Below are positions 26,582 to 34,382 of a stretch of 34,382 nucleotides of DNA, piece by piece (the stretch's first letter is position 1; each line of letters starts with the position of its first letter). Under the pieces are notes generated by a model. It did no database searches. It was not told the DNA's origin and saw only the letters and a list, made by a program, of their open reading frames with translations. Both the position numbers and the translations under genes were made by a program. Source of the stretch: Draconibacterium orientale (GTDB lineage: Bacteria > Bacteroidota > Bacteroidia > Bacteroidales > JAIFNL01); NCBI GenBank assembly GCA_022729915.1, contig DZBP01000002.1, forward strand, positions 25,039-59,420. The letters are read 5' to 3'.

Positions 26582-27267
26582 CAATCGCCAAAGTTAAAAT
26601 TTTTTTATTAAATTCAAGTGCTAATTCTAGTTTTAACAGAAAAATATTAGTTCTATTTTTTTAAGTCTTTATTATAAAATACTATTTTAAAGCTATTTAG
26701 ATACTCTTTTTACTTTCAATTTTTCTAAATATATCAAAAAAAAAGTTAAATTTTCCGGTGTTAATTTAACATTTGAAAACTCAAAAAAAGTCTTTTTTCT
26801 AATATTTAACAAAAAAACAATACTATTTGTTCACCAAAATTCGTTTCATTATCCAAATTTAAAAAAAATGAAAACTTTAGCAAGTTAATTATTTTCACAC
26901 TTGCAGTCAAGCCTTTAATTCTTTTACTATTAAAACTTTACAAGATTTACTTGTGTTTTTTTTTATTTGCTTAAATTAATTTCCTTTTTCTTTGATTACA
27001 GTTGGCTAATTTTCTGAAAAAATGAAAACAAAATTGTACTTAATTTTTGTTTTGCATTAAAAATTTTCTCCTCTCCCAAAATAAAAAATACGCAAATTTG
27101 TTTTCTAAAAATTAGAAATGTGAAAAAGCGTTTATTTTGCAAAATATTGATAATTTTGTAATTTAGAAAATAGTGTAATATAATGATAGAACGTTTATTC
27201 TTTTATCAAATAAATGTTTGTATATCAATAAATTAATAAATTCAAAAAATAAAAAGAAAGGAAAACT

Positions 27268-27564
27268 ATGTTTGGAGATTTTATGAGCAAAATGCAAGAT
27301 GCTCAAAAACAAATGGAAGAAGTAAAAAAAAGATTAGAAAATGTTTATGTTGAAGGAGTTGCAGAAAATGGACTTGTAAAAGTAACAGCCAATGCCAACA
27401 AAAAAATAATCAATATTTCTATCAGTGATGAAATTTTGAACGACAAAGAAACTATGGAAGATTTGCTTATTGTTGCAATAAATAAAGCTCTCGAAAAAGC
27501 TGAAAATGTGAATAATAGCGAAATGGGAAGCCTTGCTCAAGGCATGATGCCCGGTTTATTCTAA
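27268..27564 (+). CDS. ybaB: YbaB/EbfC family nucleoid-associated protein
   Basis: MFGDFMSKMQDAQKQMEEVKKRLENVYVEGVAENGLVKVTANANKKIINISI. Confidence 0.92.
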   Translation: MFGDFMSKMQDAQKQMEEVKKRLENVYVEGVAENGLVKVTANANKKIINISISDEILNDKETMEDLLIVAINKALEKAENVNNSEMGSLAQGMMPGLF

Positions 27565-28170
27565 ATTTTCAATTTGTTGGTAGTTTATTAAGTTTTGATA
27601 GATTTCAAAGCCTACCCAAGCATCGGTAGCTGCATAAATTTGCTGCTCTTTGGTTAGGTTTTGATTTTCCCAATTAGAAAGTTGTTGCGATTTTGAAATT
27701 CTAAAATTTAGCACAATTCCGCTTAATTTCTTTAGCGAAAAATTTTCGATTCCAAATTTTTTCACAAAGGTTTGCAATTCGATAAAACCTGCCGCTTCAA
27801 AGTAACTCAATTTTTGAAGTGCTCTAATATCGTCATGAATAGCAACTCCAGCCTTAATTATGAGTGGATTGCGCAGCAAACGAGTCAATTTTTTTGGCAA
27901 ACCGATTTGCTTTAATTTGAAAAGATACGCTTTTTTTCCTGTAGATAATTGTAAGAGAGCGACTTGGTTTACGTTGCCTTTTTTAAACGAAGGGCGTGTT
28001 TCGGTATCAAAGCCAAGTATTTGTTGTCTTTCGAGCTCAGGCATAATGCGGTTGAAGGTGCTATAATCGCCTATTTCAACTATTTCGCCATCAAAAAATT
28101 TTAAAGGCAACTCACTCAATTCTTCGTTTGATATGGTCTTTTTAAGTTCCAACGTTTTATATTTTATCAA
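27556..28170 (-). CDS. 3'-5' exonuclease domain protein (RNase D/DnaQ-like)
   Basis: ILGFDTETRPSFKKGNVNQVALLQLST (DxE), GVAIHDDIRALQKL, YAATDAWVGFEIY. Confidence 0.93.
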   Translation of the reverse strand: MIKYKTLELKKTISNEELSELPLKFFDGEIVEIGDYSTFNRIMPELERQQILGFDTETRPSFKKGNVNQVALLQLSTGKKAYLFKLKQIGLPKKLTRLLRNPLIIKAGVAIHDDIRALQKLSYFEAAGFIELQTFVKKFGIENFSLKKLSGIVLNFRISKSQQLSNWENQNLTKEQQIYAATDAWVGFEIYQNLINYQQIENLE

Positions 28171-28268
28171 AGCAATATAATTTCACTACAAACGATTTGA
28201 TTACCTAATAATCAACTGTTTATAGTAAAAAGCGCTACTAATTAATTTATTTTTGTGCTTTTATTTTA

Positions 28269-28366
28269 TGTAATGAGCCAAATTTAATTGTCTATTTCAT
28301 TTGCCAAGTGCTTACAATTTATTTGATTACAAAGAAAATTACTCCAAATAAATCAGCACTCGAGTT
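28269..28366 (+). repeat. Dispersed ~98-bp intergenic element, copy D
   Basis: tgtaatgagccaaatttaattgtctatttcatttgccaagtgcttacaatttatttgattacaaagaaaattactccaaataaatcagcactcgagttt aligns with copies A, B and C. Confidence 0.88.
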
Positions 28367-28369
28367 TTA

Positions 28370-29020
28370 TTAATAATCAAAAAAATCAGCTTCTTCGCGT
28401 TTTTGAAAAAAATTATCTACCCAACTATTTTGCTTATTATCAATCGTTTGCAAATTATCCTCTTCATCAGAATCTTCTTCAATTTCGTCTGCTCCAAACA
28501 CGATTTGGTGAAAATTAGAAACAATTGCTAAAACTTTTTGCCCCCACGACTGTTGAAAATTTTGCGAACATTCCCACAAAGCTTCTTCCATACTGTAGGT
28601 AGAACCTAATTGATAGATACTTATAAAATCTTTCAATTCTTGATATACATCTGCAAAACACTCAGAAATACTAAAACTAGAATTTTCCAATAAATTTGGA
28701 GCTTGCAAATCAGATATTTCTACAAACCCGTCATAATTGCCTAGCTTTGTGGCTATGCGCTGTTTTATCAAATTCCAATCGTATTCGGTTACAAATTTTT
28801 CGGCAAAAGAATCTGTCAAAGTATCAATTTTTGGCAAAAGCACAGCTTTTAGATACAGTAATGGCAAAAGTTTTAATGATTTGTTAAAAAACTCATGCTT
28901 ACTATAATTGTCCGATTTTTCTAAAAAACCACAATATTCGCCGGATACTGTTACAAATTCAAGTACTCCCTTTGAATAAATCAGCTCATTTCCTAAATCG
29001 CTATCCAAATAATTATCCAC
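28370..29020 (-). CDS. DUF5063 domain-containing protein
   Basis: GVLEFVTVSGEYCGFLEKSDNYSKHEFFNKSLKLLPLLYLKAVLLP. Confidence 0.85.
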   Translation of the reverse strand: MDNYLDSDLGNELIYSKGVLEFVTVSGEYCGFLEKSDNYSKHEFFNKSLKLLPLLYLKAVLLPKIDTLTDSFAEKFVTEYDWNLIKQRIATKLGNYDGFVEISDLQAPNLLENSSFSISECFADVYQELKDFISIYQLGSTYSMEEALWECSQNFQQSWGQKVLAIVSNFHQIVFGADEIEEDSDEEDNLQTIDNKQNSWVDNFFQKREEADFFDY

Positions 29021-29100
29021 GTACCAATTTTTTTTATAAAAAAATATTCGTATTAAAGTGAATCAGAAAGTTAAAAAAATTCTAATTCCCTTTATTTTGA

Positions 29101-29553
29101 CTACTCTTCTGTTTTATCTATTGATTCTTCTACAGTTTCTTCTTGGTTTTCAGCGTCTTGTGTTTCATCAAATTTGAGTAATTCAAATTTTTGTAGTAAA
29201 TTATACCAAGTGATAAGTCTTTTGATATCTGATACATAAACTCTTTCTTTATCGTAATCAGGTAAAACTTCAGTCATGTACTTTTTCAACATTTCTGGTT
29301 TTTCGCTCGGTTTTACAGAAGCTTCCGCTCCATTTTCTTTATCAAAAATTAGCTTCAATATTTTAGAAAGCTGAACTTCAGAGTCTTGCGTGTACATTGC
29401 AATATCTTCGAGTGCACTAATTTTTGAAGTGGCATAAGCCGGCATACGTTTTTTGGTTTCTAAATGTTCAACTATAATCGCATTTTTAGAATGTGTTATT
29501 AATTTAAACAAACCTGAATGACCTGAAATTGATAAAATTCCTTTTAAATCCAT
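29101..29553 (-). CDS. DUF5606 domain-containing protein
   Basis: MDLKGILSISGHSGLFKLITHSKNAIIVEHLETKKRMPAYATSKISALEDIAMYT. Confidence 0.9.
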   Translation of the reverse strand: MDLKGILSISGHSGLFKLITHSKNAIIVEHLETKKRMPAYATSKISALEDIAMYTQDSEVQLSKILKLIFDKENGAEASVKPSEKPEMLKKYMTEVLPDYDKERVYVSDIKRLITWYNLLQKFELLKFDETQDAENQEETVEESIDKTEE

Positions 29554-29761
29554 AAAAATTTTTATTTTTTTTTAATCGAAACTTATTTTTTTAGCTTACA
29601 AAAATAGAAAAATTATTGTAGCTTAAAAAATATTTATGTAAATAGTGCAGTTTGAAAAATCATATATAAATTTAAAATACTAATTTTAAAAACTTTACAC
29701 TAGAAAATATTTTACTTTTTTTACTTCTTAAAGTCTAAAATTGAGAAAAATGGCAATAGAA

Positions 29762-30469
29762 TTAAAGTTCTTTTAAAAAATTGGGTTTTATAAATTGATT
29801 CCAATTTCCTCTATATGTAGCATTTTCATTGCTTTCATCAAGTAATTTCAAAAAATCAGTCCGCTCAATTTCTTGCGCTCCTAACGAAAGCAAATGCGTG
29901 GTAGTAGTCTGAGCATCAATGTAATGAAAATTAAAGAGCTTTGCTATTTTTACCAAATAATAAAATGCAACTTTTGATGCATCGCTTTCTAAATGAAACA
30001 TCGACTCTCCAAAGAAAGCACTTCCCAGCGAAATTCCATACAATCCACCAACCAAACGCCCATCGTAATAAGCTCCGATGCAGTGTGCAAATCCTTCGTA
30101 ATGCATTTTAATATAAGCATTTACAATATCTAATGTTATCCAAGTTCCGTCTTGCCCCATTCGCTTGGCATCTGAGCAATTTTGTATTATTTGTTCAAAA
30201 TCAGTATCAATTTTAATTTCAAATTTTTGTTTTTCAATTGTTTTTTTTAAGCTTTTAGAAAGTTTAAAATTGTTGAGAAACAAAACCAAGCGGGGATTTG
30301 GCGACCACCAAAGCAAAGGATAACCTTCTGCTGGCCAAGGAAATATGCCATTTGAATATGCTAAAAGTAAACGTTCAAGCGATAAATCTCCACCAATGGC
30401 TAAAAGTCCATCTTCTTCGGCATAATCAGGATTTGGAAAAATTAGATCACGTGTAAGCTGAAAAACCAT
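29762..30469 (-). CDS. aat: Leucyl/phenylalanyl-tRNA--protein transferase
   Basis: FPNPDYAEEDGLLAIGGDLSLERLLLAYSNGIFPWPAEGYPLLWWSPNPRLVLF; GLYGISLGSAFFGESMFH. Confidence 0.97.
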   Translation of the reverse strand: MVFQLTRDLIFPNPDYAEEDGLLAIGGDLSLERLLLAYSNGIFPWPAEGYPLLWWSPNPRLVLFLNNFKLSKSLKKTIEKQKFEIKIDTDFEQIIQNCSDAKRMGQDGTWITLDIVNAYIKMHYEGFAHCIGAYYDGRLVGGLYGISLGSAFFGESMFHLESDASKVAFYYLVKIAKLFNFHYIDAQTTTTHLLSLGAQEIERTDFLKLLDESNENATYRGNWNQFIKPNFLKEL

Positions 30470-30480
30470 AAACTTGTTAG

Positions 30481-31071
30481 CTATAAAATATTGTTTGTGA
30501 GTAAATTATGTATTTTTAATACTTGCGGAAGTACTAATTGAACATTGTCGTTGTAGATAACAAAATCGCTTCGTTTCATTTTTTCTTCATCGGGCATTTG
30601 ACTTAAAATTCTGCGCATAACCTCGTTGTGAGTTATGGATTCTCTGTTTATAACTCTTTGTATTTTAATATCTTGTGGTGCATACACACATATAATTTTA
30701 TCTACTTGTGTATGAGCTCCGCTTTCGAAAAGTATGGCAGCTTCTTTGAGTGTATAGGGAGCTAACTTATTGTTTCCCAACCAATTTTCGTAATCCAATT
30801 TTACCGCCGGATGAATAAGTGAATTTACAAAAGCTAATGCTTCTGAGTTATTAAAAATTATTGAAGATAGTTTTTTTCGGTCTAACATTCCAAATTCATA
30901 AAGATCTTCACCAAATTTAGCTGTTAATTGCGATTTTACTTGTAAATTTTTATTTACAATTACGGCAGCAGAAATATCAGCATAATAAATAGGAATTTCG
31001 AGGGTTTCAAAAATCTTACAAATTGTAGATTTGCCGCTTCCAATTCCGCCGGTTATTCCAATTTTTATCAT
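30481..31071 (-). CDS. coaE: Dephospho-CoA kinase
   Basis: MIKIGITGGIGSGKSTICKIFETLEIPIYYADISA. Confidence 0.95.
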   Translation of the reverse strand: MIKIGITGGIGSGKSTICKIFETLEIPIYYADISAAVIVNKNLQVKSQLTAKFGEDLYEFGMLDRKKLSSIIFNNSEALAFVNSLIHPAVKLDYENWLGNNKLAPYTLKEAAILFESGAHTQVDKIICVYAPQDIKIQRVINRESITHNEVMRRILSQMPDEEKMKRSDFVIYNDNVQLVLPQVLKIHNLLTNNIL

Positions 31072-31119
31072 ATTTAAACTCCTGATTTGTATTTATTTAA
31101 CAAAACAACTCTAAGTAAA

Positions 31120-32121
31120 TTACTTTTCGAGCAAATATTCAACTTTTTTGGGTGAAAATTTCAAATTAAATGCAAAAACAGAATAATTCTCCATATTGAT
31201 TCTCAATGTTTTTGTATTTTCTTTTATGTCTTTATAATCAACAGTAAATCGAAAGTCTTCAGGCTTCACTTTTAAATAATTGCTAGTTGATATATTAAAT
31301 TGAATATAAGCAAATTGTGGAAATAATTGTAACTCATAATTTGGAGGCAAATTGACTACTTCAATTGGAATATTCATCGTTTTTTCGGTGAATTCTTCAA
31401 CTGGAACAAGCACTTTTACTTGCTTTTTCTGATATTTCAATCCTTTTTGAGGCCTCAATTCGCAAGAAATATTCAAATTTTGTTCAACACCTGTAAATTC
31501 ATACTCTTCGGTTGCTACAAAATCAATCGCATCTATCAAATTTTTTCTTCCCGAAACGAATATACTATCGGGTGTAATTATTTCTGGAGCAGTCTGATAA
31601 AATTGCTGTTTAAATTTTAATTTTAAATTTGGTTTTATCGGAACTTTTTTTGAAACCGTATTCTCATAATAAAATATAATTGAATCAGGCTCAATAGTTA
31701 GAATTTTAAAATCTTCACCTAAATGCCCCGATACTAAATTTTTAAGTTTATAGGTTTGCAAAAGTAACGTTAAACTGTCATTTTTAAGCCGTTTCACGTA
31801 CTTCGAGTCCGATTTAATTTTAATGCTATTTCTAAATATTGTGGAATTATATTCGAATATACGGAAACCACGCGAATTTATTTTTACCAAAAGTTCGCCT
31901 GTATAGTTTTGTCCGTAAGTAAAAGTCTTATTTTCAGAAGCATTAACAAATTCTATAGGTACATGAATATAACTAGTATATTCTTTATCAAGAGCATTTA
32001 GAAACCAAAAAACCGTTGATAAAAAAAGAAAAAACAGAAAAATCAAATATTTTTTTTGAAATTTGAAATTTCTGACTTCTTTTAGTGTTAAAAGATAAAT
32101 TATTTTTAATCTTTTCTTCAC
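31120..32121 (-). CDS. YbbR-like (CdaR-like) domain protein
   Basis: One N-terminal TM; FWFLNALDKEYTSYIHVPIEFVN start, YbbR-like repeats; sits between coaE and yajC. Confidence 0.8.
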   Translation of the reverse strand: MKKRLKIIYLLTLKEVRNFKFQKKYLIFLFFLFLSTVFWFLNALDKEYTSYIHVPIEFVNASENKTFTYGQNYTGELLVKINSRGFRIFEYNSTIFRNSIKIKSDSKYVKRLKNDSLTLLLQTYKLKNLVSGHLGEDFKILTIEPDSIIFYYENTVSKKVPIKPNLKLKFKQQFYQTAPEIITPDSIFVSGRKNLIDAIDFVATEEYEFTGVEQNLNISCELRPQKGLKYQKKQVKVLVPVEEFTEKTMNIPIEVVNLPPNYELQLFPQFAYIQFNISTSNYLKVKPEDFRFTVDYKDIKENTKTLRINMENYSVFAFNLKFSPKKVEYLLEK

Positions 32122-32145
32122 TTCTACAATTTGTTATAAAATAAA

Positions 32146-32195
32146 AAATGTAAATTAAATTTTGTTAAAAAAAAACAAAAATCTAATTTACATTT
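32146..32195 (-). terminator. Terminator/attenuator between yajC and the ybbR-like gene
   Basis: 12-bp perfect stem AAATGTAAATTA / TAATTTACATTT with nested ATTTTGTT...AACAAAAAT; followed on the minus strand by TTTTTTAT. Confidence 0.7.
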
Positions 32196-32205
32196 AATAT
32201 ATCAA

Positions 32206-32541
32206 TTATTTATTTTGTCCCAAAAGATTGGTACTGTCTAAATTAATGGCTGATTTATCAACGCGTATTTTAACATCGTTATCTAAATCTAAAATTACAA
32301 TATTTTCTTTAATATCGGCAATTTTTCCGTAAATACCACCAATTGTTATTACTTTATCGCCTTTTTTTAATTCCTCTCTAAACTTTTTGAGCTCTTTTTG
32401 TTTTTTTACTTGTGGTCTTATCATAAAAAAATAAAACACTACAATAATAAGTATTAATGGCAAAAAGGTCATTAATGGATTTGCGTCTTGACCTCCCTGC
32501 GGCGAAGTCATTAAAAAAATTGTTAATAAATTATGAATCAT
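32206..32541 (-). CDS. yajC: Preprotein translocase subunit YajC
   Basis: [49 protein letters not shown]. Confidence 0.97.
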   Translation of the reverse strand: MIHNLLTIFLMTSPQGGQDANPLMTFLPLILIIVVFYFFMIRPQVKKQKELKKFREELKKGDKVITIGGIYGKIADIKENIVILDLDNDVKIRVDKSAINLDSTNLLGQNK

Positions 32542-32609
32542 CTTGTTGAATTTATATTAAGTTATAATTTTAAAATAAAAAGTAATTTTTTTTTTGAGTG
32601 AATTGAATA

Positions 32610-33059
32610 TCAATTATTTGCTAAAACTTCGGCAACAAAATGTACTTCTACAGTTTTATCAACCGAATTAGTTATAAGTACAACACTTTTTTGTTGCTTT
32701 CCTAAACGTCCTGAACTATCGAAAGTTACTTCCAATTGTCCTTCACCACCTTTTGCAATAGGTTCTTTTGTCCATTTTGGCACAGTACAACCGCAACTTG
32801 CTCTTGCTGATTTAATTATGAGCATATCTTCACCTTCATTTTTAAATTTCATGGTATATTTAACAATCTCACCTTGCTGAATTTTGCCCAAATCATACGT
32901 TTCTTTCTCAAATACACATTTTGAATTAGCTCCTGCTTCTTCAGCATATTGAATAGATTTATTTTCAGGCATTTGCATTTCATTTCCGGCAGGTTCAGAT
33001 TCTGAATTGCACGATGAAACAATTATCGAAAAAAGAAGAAAATAAACAATTTTTTTCAT
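32610..33059 (-). CDS. DUF1573 domain-containing lipoprotein
   Basis: Lipobox-like IIVSSCNSE; FEKETYDLGKIQQGEIVKYTMKFKNEGEDMLIIKSARASCGCTVPKW. Ends in TGA. Confidence 0.95.
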   Translation of the reverse strand: MKKIVYFLLFSIIVSSCNSESEPAGNEMQMPENKSIQYAEEAGANSKCVFEKETYDLGKIQQGEIVKYTMKFKNEGEDMLIIKSARASCGCTVPKWTKEPIAKGGEGQLEVTFDSSGRLGKQQKSVVLITNSVDKTVEVHFVAEVLANN

Positions 33060-33126
33060 ATTCCTATTTTATATATTTTTATTAAAACAAGTTACTTTTT
33101 TGATAAAAAGAAATCATTTGAGTAAT

Positions 33127-34074
33127 TTATTCTTTCAAACCTCTACCTACTTTTTTAATTTTTTCGGCTTTTTTTAGTTCTTCGATACAATTTTCGAGTA
33201 CTCCATTTATAAATTCACTGCTTTTTTCAGTGCTATAAAATTTTGAAAGTTCAATGTACTCATTCATACTCACTTTGATAGGAATTAATTCAAAATTAGA
33301 AATCTCGGAAATCGCCATAAGCAAAATCAAAATATCCATTTGAGCTATTCGCTCTAATTCCCAATTGTTTATATGTTTCTCTACAAGATCTTCGTATTGT
33401 TTTTTATTGAGTAATGTTTTGCGAATAATGTTCTTTGCAAAGTCAATATCTTCCTCATTACTAAATGTTTGCACAATGCGTTTCATGTGAGTATTGCCTA
33501 TTTTCATGCCCTCAATACTCTTAATAAGCATGCTCAGAACAAATTCAAAATCATCGTTCCAATAAATACTCATTTCCTCTAAAGCTTGCATTAAAAACTC
33601 GTTTTCAGCAAATACATTTTCAATTATTTGAATTACAAATTCTTGATCTTCACTATATTTTGAAGGCTCCGCAGCAGACATATATTTTTGATATATCTCA
33701 CTTTCCATCAGAGTATTAAATACACTTCTTACCAATTCTTCATTATTCGACCAATTTAATTTCTGACGCTGCACATATTCAATATACTGCTGGCTATCAG
33801 TCAATTGTCTAATAATCTTGTTATCAACAAACCTTCTATTGGGATTTAAATCTTCTTTCGTAGGCAGACGTTTGTTTTTTGCTTTTTCAATTTTCTCTTC
33901 AGCCAACTTCACCATTTCGGAGAGCAAAGCAATGTGTAAGAAAAATAAATCGTAGGATTTGCTGATGCTAAAAAATAATTCCTTTTCAGCCTGATTTATT
34001 GATTTTTCGGTGCTTTGCATGTACGAATATAGTACTTGCATTGCTTTAATACGTAGAAGTCTTCTACTAACCAT
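33127..34074 (-). CDS. nusB: Transcription antitermination factor NusB (long Bacteroidota form)
   Basis: RRLLRIKAMQVLYSYMQS N-terminus; NWELERIAQMDILILLMAISEISNFELIPIKVSMNEYIELSKFYSTEKSSEFINGVL. Confidence 0.95.
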   Translation of the reverse strand: MVSRRLLRIKAMQVLYSYMQSTEKSINQAEKELFFSISKSYDLFFLHIALLSEMVKLAEEKIEKAKNKRLPTKEDLNPNRRFVDNKIIRQLTDSQQYIEYVQRQKLNWSNNEELVRSVFNTLMESEIYQKYMSAAEPSKYSEDQEFVIQIIENVFAENEFLMQALEEMSIYWNDDFEFVLSMLIKSIEGMKIGNTHMKRIVQTFSNEEDIDFAKNIIRKTLLNKKQYEDLVEKHINNWELERIAQMDILILLMAISEISNFELIPIKVSMNEYIELSKFYSTEKSSEFINGVLENCIEELKKAEKIKKVGRGLKE

Positions 34075-34359
34075 GTAATTATATATAGTTAATAATGAAT
34101 AATTTACAAATTTTCTTTGTAATACCTAATGCTTTAATCTTATTTTGAGACTGCAAAAGTAAAAAAAATACTCAAACGAATAAGTTAAAATATCAAAATT
34201 AATATTCTTGCAGCTCCTTTTCACTTTTAATTTACTTAAAATAAAGTAATTAAGTCGCAAAAAAAGTTTTGTTTTTAAATTCACTAGGCTTTAGTTTTTC
34301 AATTTGTAATCATATGCGTATTTTGCTAAAATTTAGTTTTAAAATAATAAAAAAAAGTA

Positions 34360-34367
34360 TAACTTTG
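34360..34367 (+). promoter_or_regulatory. Putative -7 element firing out of the window
   Basis: TAACTTTG with TTTT 19 bp upstream (34337-34340). Confidence 0.4.
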
Positions 34368-34382
34368 TACAAAATACTAACT

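Noticed and set aside
31790-31806. Possible parS site (GTTTCACGTacttc) because parAB are nearby
   Set aside because: Only about 10 of 16 positions match TGTTTCACGTGAAACA, and it lies inside a coding gene 5 kb away; no full parS was found by eye.
1-34382. tRNA, rRNA, CRISPR array or prophage
   Set aside because: No tRNA T-loop (GTTCRANYC) in a cloverleaf context, no rRNA-like block, no regularly spaced short repeats, and no phage structural or integrase genes were seen.

Overview
This is an AT-rich chromosomal window that reads as Bacteroidota. Supports are the TTTG/TAnnTTTG-type promoters, a T9SS sorting domain, a FeoA-FeoB fusion, and DUF5606, DUF5063 and DUF5683 proteins. Most of it is core or near-core genes. 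The left part carries a DUF3352-like/MORN protein, a Pmp3/YqaE small membrane protein missed by the ORF track, feoAB plus a FeoB-associated Cys-rich protein (also missed), and fabI. It then has a secreted protein with 165-bp tandem repeats, a 1.3-kb scar of three truncated genes, an HsdR_N-type protein, a T9SS-exported lysyl-endopeptidase-like protease and a thiolase. The right part is a minus-strand block in genome order MBOAT - SGNH - SGNH - LysM/lytic transglycosylase x2 - DUF5683 - parB - parA. After that come ybaB, an RNase D-like exonuclease, DUF5063, DUF5606, aat, coaE, ybbR, yajC, a DUF1573 protein and nusB. The observations most worth a second look are: (1) a dispersed ~98-bp intergenic element in four copies, two of them a facing inverted pair that looks like a 377-bp MITE, with an internal stem supported by one compensatory pair; (2) an apparent peptidoglycan O-acetylation/turnover cluster next to parAB, in which one lytic-transglycosylase paralog has Gly where the catalytic Glu should be; (3) palindromes placed over the promoters of feoAB and fabI; (4) the decayed FabG/SSS-symporter/acyl-CoA-ligase locus. 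All calls come from reading the sequence; no database search was run.
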